The translations under genes were made by a program, and so were the position numbers. This document shows, piece after piece, positions 17,601-24,441 of a stretch of DNA of 64,000 nucleotides. The stretch comes from Neolewinella antarctica (GTDB taxonomy: Bacteria; Bacteroidota; Bacteroidia; Chitinophagales; Saprospiraceae). Under the pieces are notes generated by a model. The model was not told the DNA's origin, made no database searches, and saw only the letters and a program-made list of their open reading frames with translations. The stretch lies in NCBI RefSeq assembly GCF_011927835.1, contig NZ_JAATJH010000005.1:248001-312000 (forward strand), written 5' to 3'. Every line of letters starts with the position of its first letter. The first letter of the stretch is position 1.

Positions 17601-17925
17601 TGATCTAGGCGTTCTTTGGCTACCGCCCTTTAAAGTGGATGTTTCTGATGCGCTTATCGAAGGGGAGAACAAATTAGAAATCCACGTTACCAACCAGTGG
17701 ACCAACCACTTAATCGGCGACGAACAGTTTGCCCAAACGGATGGGTACAAGATCACGAACGAAAAAATGCCCGACTGGTACGTAAATAATGAGCCGCCGC
17801 CGTCAGGTGAACGTACCACCTTCACAACGTACCCATTTTACAAAAAGGATAGCCCACTTATCTCGGCGGGATTGCTGGGGCCAGTAACGCTTAATGAACG
17901 ACAGAAATTTATGCTCAAAGAGTAG
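14602..17925 (+). CDS. GH106-like glycosyl hydrolase (putative alpha-L-rhamnosidase), lipoprotein
   Basis: A 1107-residue protein with a lipoprotein signal (LLVSAC, Cys17). The N-terminal part carries GH106-type sequence (PKTWMHAISGNMSKKGLT, VGIGGVLLFNVSEGIPAG, GFHNCDGWSSSGGPWITPE). A discoidin-like beta-sandwich is inserted (about residues 205-300: NPWIQFDYGKQHTVRSF, ARYFRIKLTR). The catalytic region follows (YFEPYGDG, GEFW). A C-terminal galactose-binding-like domain ends with LGEVNVIARVKLNGVDLGVLW and SAGLLGPVTL. GH106 enzymes cut L-rhamnose from plant or algal polysaccharides. A rhamnose transporter and sugar isomerase lie at 61-64 kb. The gene is more AT-rich than its neighbours, hinting at transfer. 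Catalytic glutamates were not assigned. Confidence 0.82.
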   Translation: MNRTIIYLLLVLLVSACGQHHSNLDLEAGFKDPPAASKPKTWMHAISGNMSKKGLTKDLEAIAEVGIGGVLLFNVSEGIPAGKVTYNSPEHHAMLKHAARECDRLGLTFGFHNCDGWSSSGGPWITPENSMKMVVWSETVVDGGHIDTPLAQPTTRRDFYGDIAVLAYPSLPSELVDYEAKPVVTSSDKNLDVAKIMDADPTSETTIAGENPWIQFDYGKQHTVRSFFMNVEDRWASAELWTSDDGTNFTLVKDLYKQKTVHQQLDFSDSFEPVTARYFRIKLTRVNTIREISLKSVATIGKLLARTGINRIDDYKLTPIGNPRAEMIVKPDEIIDLTDKMDDSGNLTATLPAGKFTILRFGYTTNGLQNTPASPEGQGLECDKFSKKALKVHFDAFITKAIDNLADTESMQYIEIDSYEKGMQNWTDSLDAIFREKKGYDLTQFLPLFAGRFVESAETSDAVLGDFRQVTCDLTTENYYGYFTELCHERGLQTYFEPYGDGLINELDVAAKADINMGEFWLERDVRMMNAAVSGSRIYGKNLISAEAFTSIPKLNWKGHPAAVKLKGDSAWTDGVNQFMLHRFAHQANTHVTPGMTLGFWGFHFDRTNTWWHNAGAEWFKYMARGSYLLRQGNPVSDVLVFIGEDAPNAPFYRDEFDPHIPIETNFDCINADALINRIQIKGDRLALPEGLEYQVLVLKNCEKLSLESLTKIHEIALAGIPIAGLTSIEPQGYNVSDELREQFALLLAEIKSQTKIYDHYDWSTIFHENNIATDLDFIGREDMGYTHRTMADKDIYFFYNREKEAALFECAFRVDGKIPELWNSVNGEITKLGQFKHQDGRTTAWITLEAEESVFVVFRESSKGVPSVSLGQNKDLRVEYTLDDDNQLVLNASRNGTYAASMTNGENRKTVIDQIDNPVTIAGSWEVAFPKVNGDKAKFVFDELIDWKDNADDAIRYYSGTAIYRNSFLFNQPKLSENQHWILDLGEVNVIARVKLNGVDLGVLWLPPFKVDVSDALIEGENKLEIHVTNQWTNHLIGDEQFAQTDGYKITNEKMPDWYVNNEPPPSGERTTFTTYPFYKKDSPLISAGLLGPVTLNERQKFMLKE

Positions 17926-18324
17926 TCAAAGCGCTAGCTAAGTAGTTGGACAATATTATTATATCATTTTGACGAGCGTAGCGAGCTGACTCGTCTCCCC
18001 TCTACCTTCGGAGAGGGGCCGGGGGAGAGGGTTATAAGGTGTACGTTTAATATTGTCCAAGTACTTATCTTGCGTTTTTGTGCAACGGAACCCAAGCCGA
18101 ACGTTTCGCAAAGTTCCTGGGTATTCTAACGTACTCTAAACAACCATTAGTGTAGATTAACGAAATGAGGAGGAGGAGAGATAAACGTCGCAAACACATA
18201 AAGTCCCAACCTGCTCTGAGTGCTGTTTTGTGTCTTTACCCTTCTTTTGTGCTTTATGTGTTAAAAACAACTTTGCCCCTTCGAACACAAGACGGACTAC
18301 CCTAAGTCAACCAAAAAATACAGC
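17926..18324. repeat. Intergenic region made of repeat-family fragments
   Basis: No gene is visible. About 17998-18020 is a hairpin (CCCCTCT / AGAGGGG around CCTTCGG). About 18190-18270 is an AACACATAAAG...CTTTATGTGTT hairpin of the cacaaaa family, with an inserted AAAGTCCCAACCTGCTCT motif from the 3806-4003 family. Direct copies of a TATTGTCCAA-type motif flank the first part (TTGGACAATATTATTATA near 17946 and AATATTGTCCAAGTA near 18049, inverted). It reads as stacked repeat insertions. Confidence 0.5.
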
Positions 18325-19224
18325 ATGACCAAGAAAAGAATATTTTTTACCGGCGGATCGGGAAAAGCCGGCAAGTATGCAGTGGCTTATTTGCTCGATC
18401 GTGGCCACCGGGTGATGAACGTAGACCTGGTCCCCCTGAACCATCCGCAAGTCGATAACCTAATCGTGGACATCACCGATTCCGGGCAAGTATTCAACGC
18501 CATGAGCTCCTACGCCGGTTTCGACGAACTGGAGCCCGGCAACGGGGTACCCGCCTTCGACGCCGTAGTCCACTTTGCCGCCATCCCGAGAATTTTACTC
18601 AAGCCCGACAACGAGACCTTCCGGGTCAACACCATGGGGACGTATAACGTCATCGAAGCGGCCGTCAAACTGGGCGTCAAAAAGATCATCATCGCTTCTT
18701 CGGAAACTACCTACGGAATTTGTTTTTCCGATGGCAAGATAAACCCCAAAACGCTACCCCTGGAAGAGGATTATGACGTAGACCCCATGGATAGTTACGG
18801 TTTATCAAAAGTCGTCAACGAAAAGACGGCCCGCAGCTTTCAACGACGGTCGGGCGTCGATATCTACGCGCTCCGCATCGGCAACGTGATCGAGCCCCAC
18901 GAGTACGCCGAGCTTTTCCCGAATTACCTGAAGAACCCCGCCGTCCGCCGCCGTAACGCATTTTGTTACATCGACGCGCGCGACTTGGGGCAAATCGTTG
19001 ATCTGTGTCTGCGTAAGGACGGTCTCGGCTACCAAGTTTTCAACGCTGGCAATGACCACAACGGCGCGGTCGCCCCGACAAAGGAACTGGCCGAACGCTT
19101 CTTCCCCGGGGTGCCGTTCACGCGGGAGATGGGGGAGCACGAAGCGCTCTATTCAAATTTAAAAATCCGGGAAGTGCTGGGTTTCGAAGAGCAACATAAT
19201 TGGCGGAAGTACGTAACCGTTTAA
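18325..19224 (+). CDS. NAD-dependent epimerase/dehydratase (extended SDR)
   Basis: A 299-residue extended short-chain dehydrogenase/reductase. TGGSGKAGKYAV is the N-terminal dinucleotide-binding loop. VVHFAAIPR, the SSETTYG active-site Ser/Thr region and YGLSK (YxxxK) are the catalytic motifs. RIGNVIEP is the conserved follow-on strand. Substrate cannot be told from sequence; sugar-nucleotide epimerases and sugar dehydrogenases share this architecture. It is cytoplasmic. It follows the rhamnosidase on the same strand after a repeat-rich 399-bp gap, so shared regulation is only possible. Confidence 0.88.
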   Translation: MTKKRIFFTGGSGKAGKYAVAYLLDRGHRVMNVDLVPLNHPQVDNLIVDITDSGQVFNAMSSYAGFDELEPGNGVPAFDAVVHFAAIPRILLKPDNETFRVNTMGTYNVIEAAVKLGVKKIIIASSETTYGICFSDGKINPKTLPLEEDYDVDPMDSYGLSKVVNEKTARSFQRRSGVDIYALRIGNVIEPHEYAELFPNYLKNPAVRRRNAFCYIDARDLGQIVDLCLRKDGLGYQVFNAGNDHNGAVAPTKELAERFFPGVPFTREMGEHEALYSNLKIREVLGFEEQHNWRKYVTV

Positions 19225-19278
19225 CCACTCCGGTGGTGCGCTACCGACCGCCGCAGTAAAATAGATATCCACCGTAAT

Positions 19279-20211
19279 TTGAAACGTACCCTAGCACTCT
19301 TAATCTCTCTGCACTTTGTCGTAGCCTGCAGTCCCGAAAAATCGCCCCCGCCGGCTACCGATAAAACTAAAGCAGCGACCACTACGCTAATTACGCCCGA
19401 TTACGAATTACTACGGCCAACGGACGAACCGGCTGCCGCCCTCCTGATTCTTTTCGGTGGCTACCCCGAGCGAGCCGCCGACATCAAGCGAGAATTCAAG
19501 ATCGCCGAACCGGCAACCGCGCAACAAGTAGCCGTGCTCTTTATGAACTATAGCCAGAGACTATGGCTGGAAGAAAGCGAGAAAAAGGAGTTGGGCAGTC
19601 GTTTGCAAAGCGCTATTCTGAAGCACGGCCTACCAACGGACAATATCTACGTAGGTGGCTTTTCGAGCGGTGGCAACGTGGCATTGCTGCTCAGTGACTT
19701 TCTCGTCGGGCGCGACGAATTTGGCTTCAAACCGAAAGGTGTCTTTGTTGTGGATTCTCCCGTAGACCTGGCGGAGCTCTACGCCACGGCAGCGCTGAAC
19801 GTGGCGAGAAACTTTTCGCCACCGTCCGTCCGGGAAGGTGAGTTCCTACTTGAGAAAATGAGTAAAGAAATTGGTGATCCGACCCGGAGCCTTGACCGGT
19901 ACGAGACGTACTCGCCGGTTACCTTCGGCACGAATAATACCGACCGAATAGCAAACCTACGCGAGATCAAAATTCGACTCTACACCGAGCCCGACACTGT
20001 TTGGTGGCAAAAGCACCGGCAACAAGCCTATGTGGAAACTAATGGTTACCGGCTAAAGAGACTGTACGGTAAGATGCGTGAGCTTGGCTTCGAAAAAGTC
20101 ACGTACGTCACTTCAGAGAACCGCGGCTACCGCTCCGGTGGCGAACGCCACCCACACAGCTGGTCCATCGTCGATCCCGAAGAATTAGTCTCTTGGATGC
20201 TAGCCAACTGA
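19279..20211 (+). CDS. Alpha/beta-hydrolase-like lipoprotein
   Basis: A 310-residue protein beginning at a TTG (19279) that gives a good lipoprotein signal, KRTLALLISLHFVVAC. The fold suggests an alpha/beta hydrolase: ALLILFGGYPERA (oxyanion strand region), VGGFSSGGNVALLL (nucleophile elbow GFSSG), VVDSPVD, and a late His in RHPHSW that could complete the triad. It may be a surface esterase or peptidase; the substrate is unknown. It follows the SDR gene by 54 bp, so an operon is plausible. The TTG is the only start that gives a signal peptide. Confidence 0.72.
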   Translation: MKRTLALLISLHFVVACSPEKSPPPATDKTKAATTTLITPDYELLRPTDEPAAALLILFGGYPERAADIKREFKIAEPATAQQVAVLFMNYSQRLWLEESEKKELGSRLQSAILKHGLPTDNIYVGGFSSGGNVALLLSDFLVGRDEFGFKPKGVFVVDSPVDLAELYATAALNVARNFSPPSVREGEFLLEKMSKEIGDPTRSLDRYETYSPVTFGTNNTDRIANLREIKIRLYTEPDTVWWQKHRQQAYVETNGYRLKRLYGKMRELGFEKVTYVTSENRGYRSGGERHPHSWSIVDPEELVSWMLAN

Positions 20212-20326
20212 TACAACTTTTGCATCGCCGGACGGAGTTGTAACCCACGGCACGAATAAAATAGCTGGCCCGTAGAATAGTCGCGAAGAATCCAAACAGC
20301 CCCGGCTCCTACGACTCTTTCTCCTT

Positions 20327-20377
20327 GCTCCTGCGACCGCGCCAGCTAGTCCCGTACTCAGTCGGGACGGCCGCGCC
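20327..20377. repeat. Long form of the dispersed unit with internal hairpin
   Basis: GCTCCTGCGACCGCGCC is followed by AGTCCCGTACTCAGTCGGGA and then a second CCGCGCC half-unit. The hairpin GTCCCG/CGGGAC is internal. The same composite occurs at 21829-21876 (in frame within a T9SS gene) and 61321-61369. Confidence 0.75.
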
Positions 20378-20382
20378 CAAAC

Positions 20383-20413
20383 AAAAAAAAGGAGGCACCC
20401 AATGGGTGCCTCC
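20383..20413 (-). terminator. Perfect rho-independent terminator on the minus strand with no cognate gene
   Basis: GGAGGCACCC (20391-20400) pairs perfectly with GGGTGCCTCC (20404-20413) over a 3-nt loop. On the minus strand the stem is followed by eight T (20390-20383). On the plus strand it is followed by A, so it only fits minus-strand termination. No minus-strand gene lies directly upstream. A minus-strand transcript from about 20414-20575 could end here (small RNA or antisense leader). The remaining 20212-20575 gap has no gene. Confidence 0.65.
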
Positions 20414-20575
20414 AAAAAAACGGTCTTTCCAAAAAGCAAACACTTGAACAATTCTTGTGTATTTGAAGCAACGCTACGTAAGCTGCGTACGTTCTAAATA
20501 CTATGCAATAATAGTCTTCAGCAAGCAATTATTGCGCTTTATCCCTAGAAATCTCAACCTTTAACACATATTCTC

Positions 20576-21130
20576 ATGCGGAACACGCCGATTATCATAC
20601 CCATTATTCTCGCTGTTTGCCTGGGTACGCTGGCCTATCTGCTCTACGCCGCTCTCTCCGACGGTGCCGACCCCACCCTGCCCCGCGCCGCCGTAACTAC
20701 CAGTAAAACCGCGGTACCCAGGGAGTACGACGTTCAGGAAAAAGCCGCCAGTGATCGCTATTACGAGCCTGCCCTGGAGGAAGAAGAAGCAAAACCCAAC
20801 ACCTACGCTGAGTCAAGTGAACCTCTCTACGCCCCCGATGAGGACATCGCCAACGACTACGCCGGTAACCAAGTCGCCCGCGAGCTCGAAGCCGACCTGC
20901 ACGGTGAATACTCCATCCTCGCCGGCAGCTTTCGCCAACTGATTAACGCCCAGGGCCAGGTCAAAAAATTAAAGGCTGCTGGGTTTACCGAAAGTGACGT
21001 CATCAAATCCCACGGCGGAGCCTACGCCCTCGCCCTGGTCGGTCGCCGCGCCAACGAACGGGAAGCGGATGAACTCATCACTCAACTCAAGAGTAAAGGA
21101 TTCGAAGCGATTATGGTGAAGCGGAATTAA
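20576..21130 (+). CDS. Membrane-anchored SPOR-domain protein
   Basis: A 184-residue protein with one N-terminal membrane helix (IIIPIILAVCLGTLAYLLYAA), an acidic, Pro/Glu-rich linker (about residues 30-105) and a C-terminal SPOR domain (YSILAGSFRQLINAQGQVKK ... AYALALVGRRANEREADELI). SPOR domains bind denuded septal peptidoglycan glycans. The topology places SPOR in the periplasm. It is a short member of the family. It stands alone between repeat-rich gaps. Upstream, CAATAAT/ATTATTG (about 20508-20535) could form a small leader hairpin. Confidence 0.87.
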   Translation: MRNTPIIIPIILAVCLGTLAYLLYAALSDGADPTLPRAAVTTSKTAVPREYDVQEKAASDRYYEPALEEEEAKPNTYAESSEPLYAPDEDIANDYAGNQVARELEADLHGEYSILAGSFRQLINAQGQVKKLKAAGFTESDVIKSHGGAYALALVGRRANEREADELITQLKSKGFEAIMVKRN

Positions 21131-21132
21131 TT

Positions 21133-21316
<184 letters not shown>

Positions 21317-21610
21317 CTACGCCAAATAAGCCATCATCCCCCCCGCCAGATTCCGAACGTTCGTAAATCCACTCTGGGTCAATAACTGCGCCGCCATCGC
21401 CGAGCGTTTGCCACTCCGGCAGTAAACGATCACTTCGTCATCCTTGTGCGGGGCCAGTTTATCGAGGCTTCCCATTAACTCGCCGAGCGGTACGTGGATG
21501 CCGCCGACGTTAAATTCGCTGCGTTCGTAATCTTCGCGCACGTCGAGCAAAACGTAATCTTTCGTGGCTTCGGTTTCTCGTTCTTTCAGTTCCTGAATCG
21601 TTGCGTCCAT
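21317..21610 (-). CDS. Rhodanese-like sulfurtransferase
   Basis: A single-domain rhodanese of 97 residues from the ATG at 21610 (MDATIQEL). LLDVREDYERSEF is the conserved entry motif and VYCRSGKRSAMAA holds the persulfide-forming Cys in the active loop. NLAGGMMAYL is the typical end. It is cytoplasmic and transfers sulfane sulfur in an unknown pathway. The frame is open 12 codons further upstream, but that stretch overlaps the T9SS gene end without similarity. It lies 47 bp after the T9SS gene stop on the same strand. Confidence 0.92.
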   Translation of the reverse strand: MDATIQELKERETEATKDYVLLDVREDYERSEFNVGGIHVPLGELMGSLDKLAPHKDDEVIVYCRSGKRSAMAAQLLTQSGFTNVRNLAGGMMAYLA

Positions 21611-21657
21611 AGTTATCCGTAATTTTGGAAGGGTAACAAGGCCCACCGCTAATTTGA

Positions 21658-24186
21658 TTAGTTACGAATCACTTTATGGAAGCTACGACGTAATCCGTCA
21701 CTAACCTCCAGTACGTACGCCCCGGCGGGTAGCGCGCTCAGATCGAGGTCGTTCAGCCCCGTTTGCGTTTGTTGTAGCGCCCCGGCTAGGTTAAATAGCC
21801 GTACATGGTAGGTAGCTGTTGGTAGTTGGAGCGGCCGTCCCGACCGAGTGCGGGACTCGCTATTGCTTCGCAGGTGTAGAGTGCCGGACGTAGGATTGGG
21901 AAACACGTCCACCAGGGCCGAAACCGTTGCTACGCCTTCCGTACTCGTTTGGAAGCCCTCGAAGCCACCCAGCAGGGGGCGTAACATCAGCGACCCCTTC
22001 GTCGTGCCCAGTAAAGCCCGCCAGCCGCTGCCGTAGTCCGCAAACTGGAATTCCTGGCTATTTGTGTTCCGGTCGTAGCCAATCGTGATCTCCCGGGCCG
22101 CCGGCAGTTGCTCCCAGCCTACAAAAAAGTTACCCGTGGGCAACTGGAGCGGTTCGTCGAAGAGGTAAGTCGTAAAACCCTCAAGACTATCCTGAATAAT
22201 ATCTTCCGGGACGACGATGTCAAAATCCTGCTCGTAAAGGCGGTCCGTGGGCAAGGAATCCCCCGCCGCGTAAACTACCAACCGCAGTTTTTGGTCGCCG
22301 AAGCCACCGAGGTCACGGGGGATGCGAACTTGGATGCCTCGTAATTCATCCTCCACGTAGGACGGGAAGCGCACTACGGTGCGCGTCTGCACGCGGCTGA
22401 AGATGGTCGCTTCCGCCGAGCCGTCGTCGTAAGCCATGTAATTGTCCAGCACCGTCGTCGTACTCGCCGTATTGTTGACCCTGACGGATACGCTGAGCTC
22501 GCCGTTTTCCCCATTCGGCTCGAGCCGGTACTGGGTGCTGATTTCCACCCGTTGGCTATCTTGCGCTAACCCATTCAAGTAAGTCGCCACCGTGCTCAAC
22601 CCCGCCCAGCCCGGCGCTAAGTCAGCGGAAACGTAAGACATTGGTGCTACCGTGACGGGCAGACCAAATACTTCGGGCGGAGCTGCGTCCGCCGCCACGA
22701 TGGTACCGGCGGCGCGGTCGGAAATAAGGATATCGCTCGATTTGACGCTCCCCAGCGAAAGCTGCTGTCCGGCCGCGTTGTGCACGTCGATGCGTAAATC
22801 TTCCCGGATTAAATCTTCCCCCGCCGCCTGGTAGTGCCGCAGCGGCAGGCTGGTTAGCGGTGCGAGAATGGAGCCGGGTTCCTTGACGAGCGCGAGGTCC
22901 CGCGTTCCCGCGGCCACCGCCGCCCGGTCGAGTTTGACGTAATCTAAGTGCCAATTATCCACGGCACCGGACTGGTTACTCTTGTTGAGAAAGCGAAAGA
23001 CGAATCCGCCGTACAGAAATTCTCCGGCCACCGGAATGGCGTACCGTTGAAAAGCCAGTACACTATCCGTCGGTACGTTATTACGGAGACCTTCCACCGC
23101 GAAGACGGTCTGAAAATTACCGTTCGGGCGTAGGAATTGAACCACAAAACTGTCCTGGCGCTCCGGGCGGTTGCCGAGCCCACGGGGTTGTAAGTAGAAG
23201 CTGAGGGTGGAGCCTTCCTGGCCCACCATGTTCAGCGGGGTAGAGGTCAGGTAATCGCGTGGAAACGTCCGCCGGCCACCACCCGTGGCGGGGTAGGAGA
23301 ATCCGTCGGCGTCCACCGCGTCGAAGGTTGCTACGCCGATCGAGGGCGGCAACTGCGCGAAGGTGCGGTTCACGAGCACGTCCCGGTCCTGCCAGCGCGC
23401 TACCGCGGGGCGGAACCCTCCTCCGCTGAAATCATCAAAAAAAGGTAGCGCCGTTGCGTTGCGGGCGATGGTGACTTCCGTCCGGTAAGTATCGCACAGA
23501 CCGAATTCACTACAGACCGTGACGCAGATCGCGTCCACGCCGGCGTAAGCGGAGACGTCGTACGTCACGTCGTTGCCGGCCGTCGGGGAGGAGTCGAAGG
23601 CAAAGTCCCGGTCTCTGCCCCGGTAGTCGGGCGCGCAGGCTTCGACCGAGCGGCACGTGGCCTTACGCGTCAGGCTGTTGTCCGGCGTCGCCAACGTTAG
23701 CCGCTCCCCCACCTCGCCGGTTTGCCCCGGTAAGTTGACCGTCCGCCCCTCCCTTTGCACGAGTACCCGCACGGTTAGTGGCGTTCCGCAATCGGTTCCG
23801 TTGCTAGTGCAGGCCCGAAAAACGAGGTTATCCAGTACCTCTTCCTCATCCGCGTTGGCCGTGTAGATGAGCGTATCCCGCCGTAACACGACGTTTCCAC
23901 CCGTCGCGGCGCAATCCGTGCAGGAATAAGTAACTCCCCCAATCAACCCAGACGTATCCGGCCGAATCAACCGCCGCACGGTTTGCCCCGGCCTCACGAC
24001 GGTGAAGCCGCTTAGGTCCACCGCGTCACAGTCCACCTTTTCGCTAGCGGTACTCCCTTTGCCCTGAGCGGCGAGTCGCTGCAGGTTTTCGTAGCCACTC
24101 AACGGCTGGATGGTAACCTGCCCGGACAAGGAAATACTCGCCAACATTGAAAGTAGCGTGGCGGTGAGAAGTACTCTTAAGATCAT
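21658..24186 (-). CDS. Secreted T9SS cargo protein with type A sorting domain
   Basis: An 842-residue exported protein with signal peptide MILRVLLTATLLSMLASI. The middle shows Cys-pair rich beta-domains (CTDCAATGGN, CVTVCSEFGLC) and jelly-roll-like segments (STLSFYLQPRGLGN; ELRGIQVRIPRDLGG). The C-terminus is a type A sorting domain (VFPNPTSGTLHL, YHVRLFNLAGALQQT, LSALPAGAYVLEV, SFHKVIRN) that directs secretion through T9SS and removal of the tag. Function of the exported part is unknown. Inside the sorting domain, SNSESRTRSGRP is encoded by a copy of the long dispersed repeat (21829-21876), an apparent in-frame insertion. Confidence 0.88.
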   Translation of the reverse strand: MILRVLLTATLLSMLASISLSGQVTIQPLSGYENLQRLAAQGKGSTASEKVDCDAVDLSGFTVVRPGQTVRRLIRPDTSGLIGGVTYSCTDCAATGGNVVLRRDTLIYTANADEEEVLDNLVFRACTSNGTDCGTPLTVRVLVQREGRTVNLPGQTGEVGERLTLATPDNSLTRKATCRSVEACAPDYRGRDRDFAFDSSPTAGNDVTYDVSAYAGVDAICVTVCSEFGLCDTYRTEVTIARNATALPFFDDFSGGGFRPAVARWQDRDVLVNRTFAQLPPSIGVATFDAVDADGFSYPATGGGRRTFPRDYLTSTPLNMVGQEGSTLSFYLQPRGLGNRPERQDSFVVQFLRPNGNFQTVFAVEGLRNNVPTDSVLAFQRYAIPVAGEFLYGGFVFRFLNKSNQSGAVDNWHLDYVKLDRAAVAAGTRDLALVKEPGSILAPLTSLPLRHYQAAGEDLIREDLRIDVHNAAGQQLSLGSVKSSDILISDRAAGTIVAADAAPPEVFGLPVTVAPMSYVSADLAPGWAGLSTVATYLNGLAQDSQRVEISTQYRLEPNGENGELSVSVRVNNTASTTTVLDNYMAYDDGSAEATIFSRVQTRTVVRFPSYVEDELRGIQVRIPRDLGGFGDQKLRLVVYAAGDSLPTDRLYEQDFDIVVPEDIIQDSLEGFTTYLFDEPLQLPTGNFFVGWEQLPAAREITIGYDRNTNSQEFQFADYGSGWRALLGTTKGSLMLRPLLGGFEGFQTSTEGVATVSALVDVFPNPTSGTLHLRSNSESRTRSGRPLQLPTATYHVRLFNLAGALQQTQTGLNDLDLSALPAGAYVLEVSDGLRRSFHKVIRN
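21829..21876 (-). repeat. In-frame long-form repeat inside the T9SS sorting domain
   Basis: On the minus strand ACACCTGCGAAGCAATAGCG, AGTCCCGCACTCGGTCGGGA and CGGCCGCTCC follow each other. The copy at 61321-61369 is nearly identical along its whole length. It encodes about 15 residues between strands of the sorting domain. Confidence 0.75.
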
Positions 24187-24441
24187 GTTGCTTGCTTAGA
24201 AAGTTGTAACGTGGGGTGGGGAGCTTTGGTGTACGCCGGTTAGGTCCCGTACTATATTCGCTGCTAATGGTTTTGCTCAAGCAAAGCCCGGAGTTCCCTT
24301 CTCTTTTCACTTCAGTGCACGAAACACACCACTAGCCCAACTGCCGGACGCACGTTGAAGCATTGCTCGTAGACGAGCGAAGCGAGCATAGCCACAAATC
24401 AAATATCAAATATCGGGATTCGCATATCGCATATCAGTTTA
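24187..24441. other. Gap with low-complexity repeat fragments
   Basis: GACGAGCGAAGCGAGCATAG (24373-24392) is a copy of a motif found in frame at about 27335-27355. It is followed by CAAATATCAAATATCGGGA and CGCATATCGCATATCAG short direct repeats up to the end of the fusion gene. The left half is the T9SS gene's upstream region; no clear promoter was found. Confidence 0.4.

Noticed and set aside
24044..24310. 88-codon minus-strand frame at the T9SS gene start
   Set aside because: It overlaps the signal-peptide coding region of the T9SS gene in another frame with no protein features.
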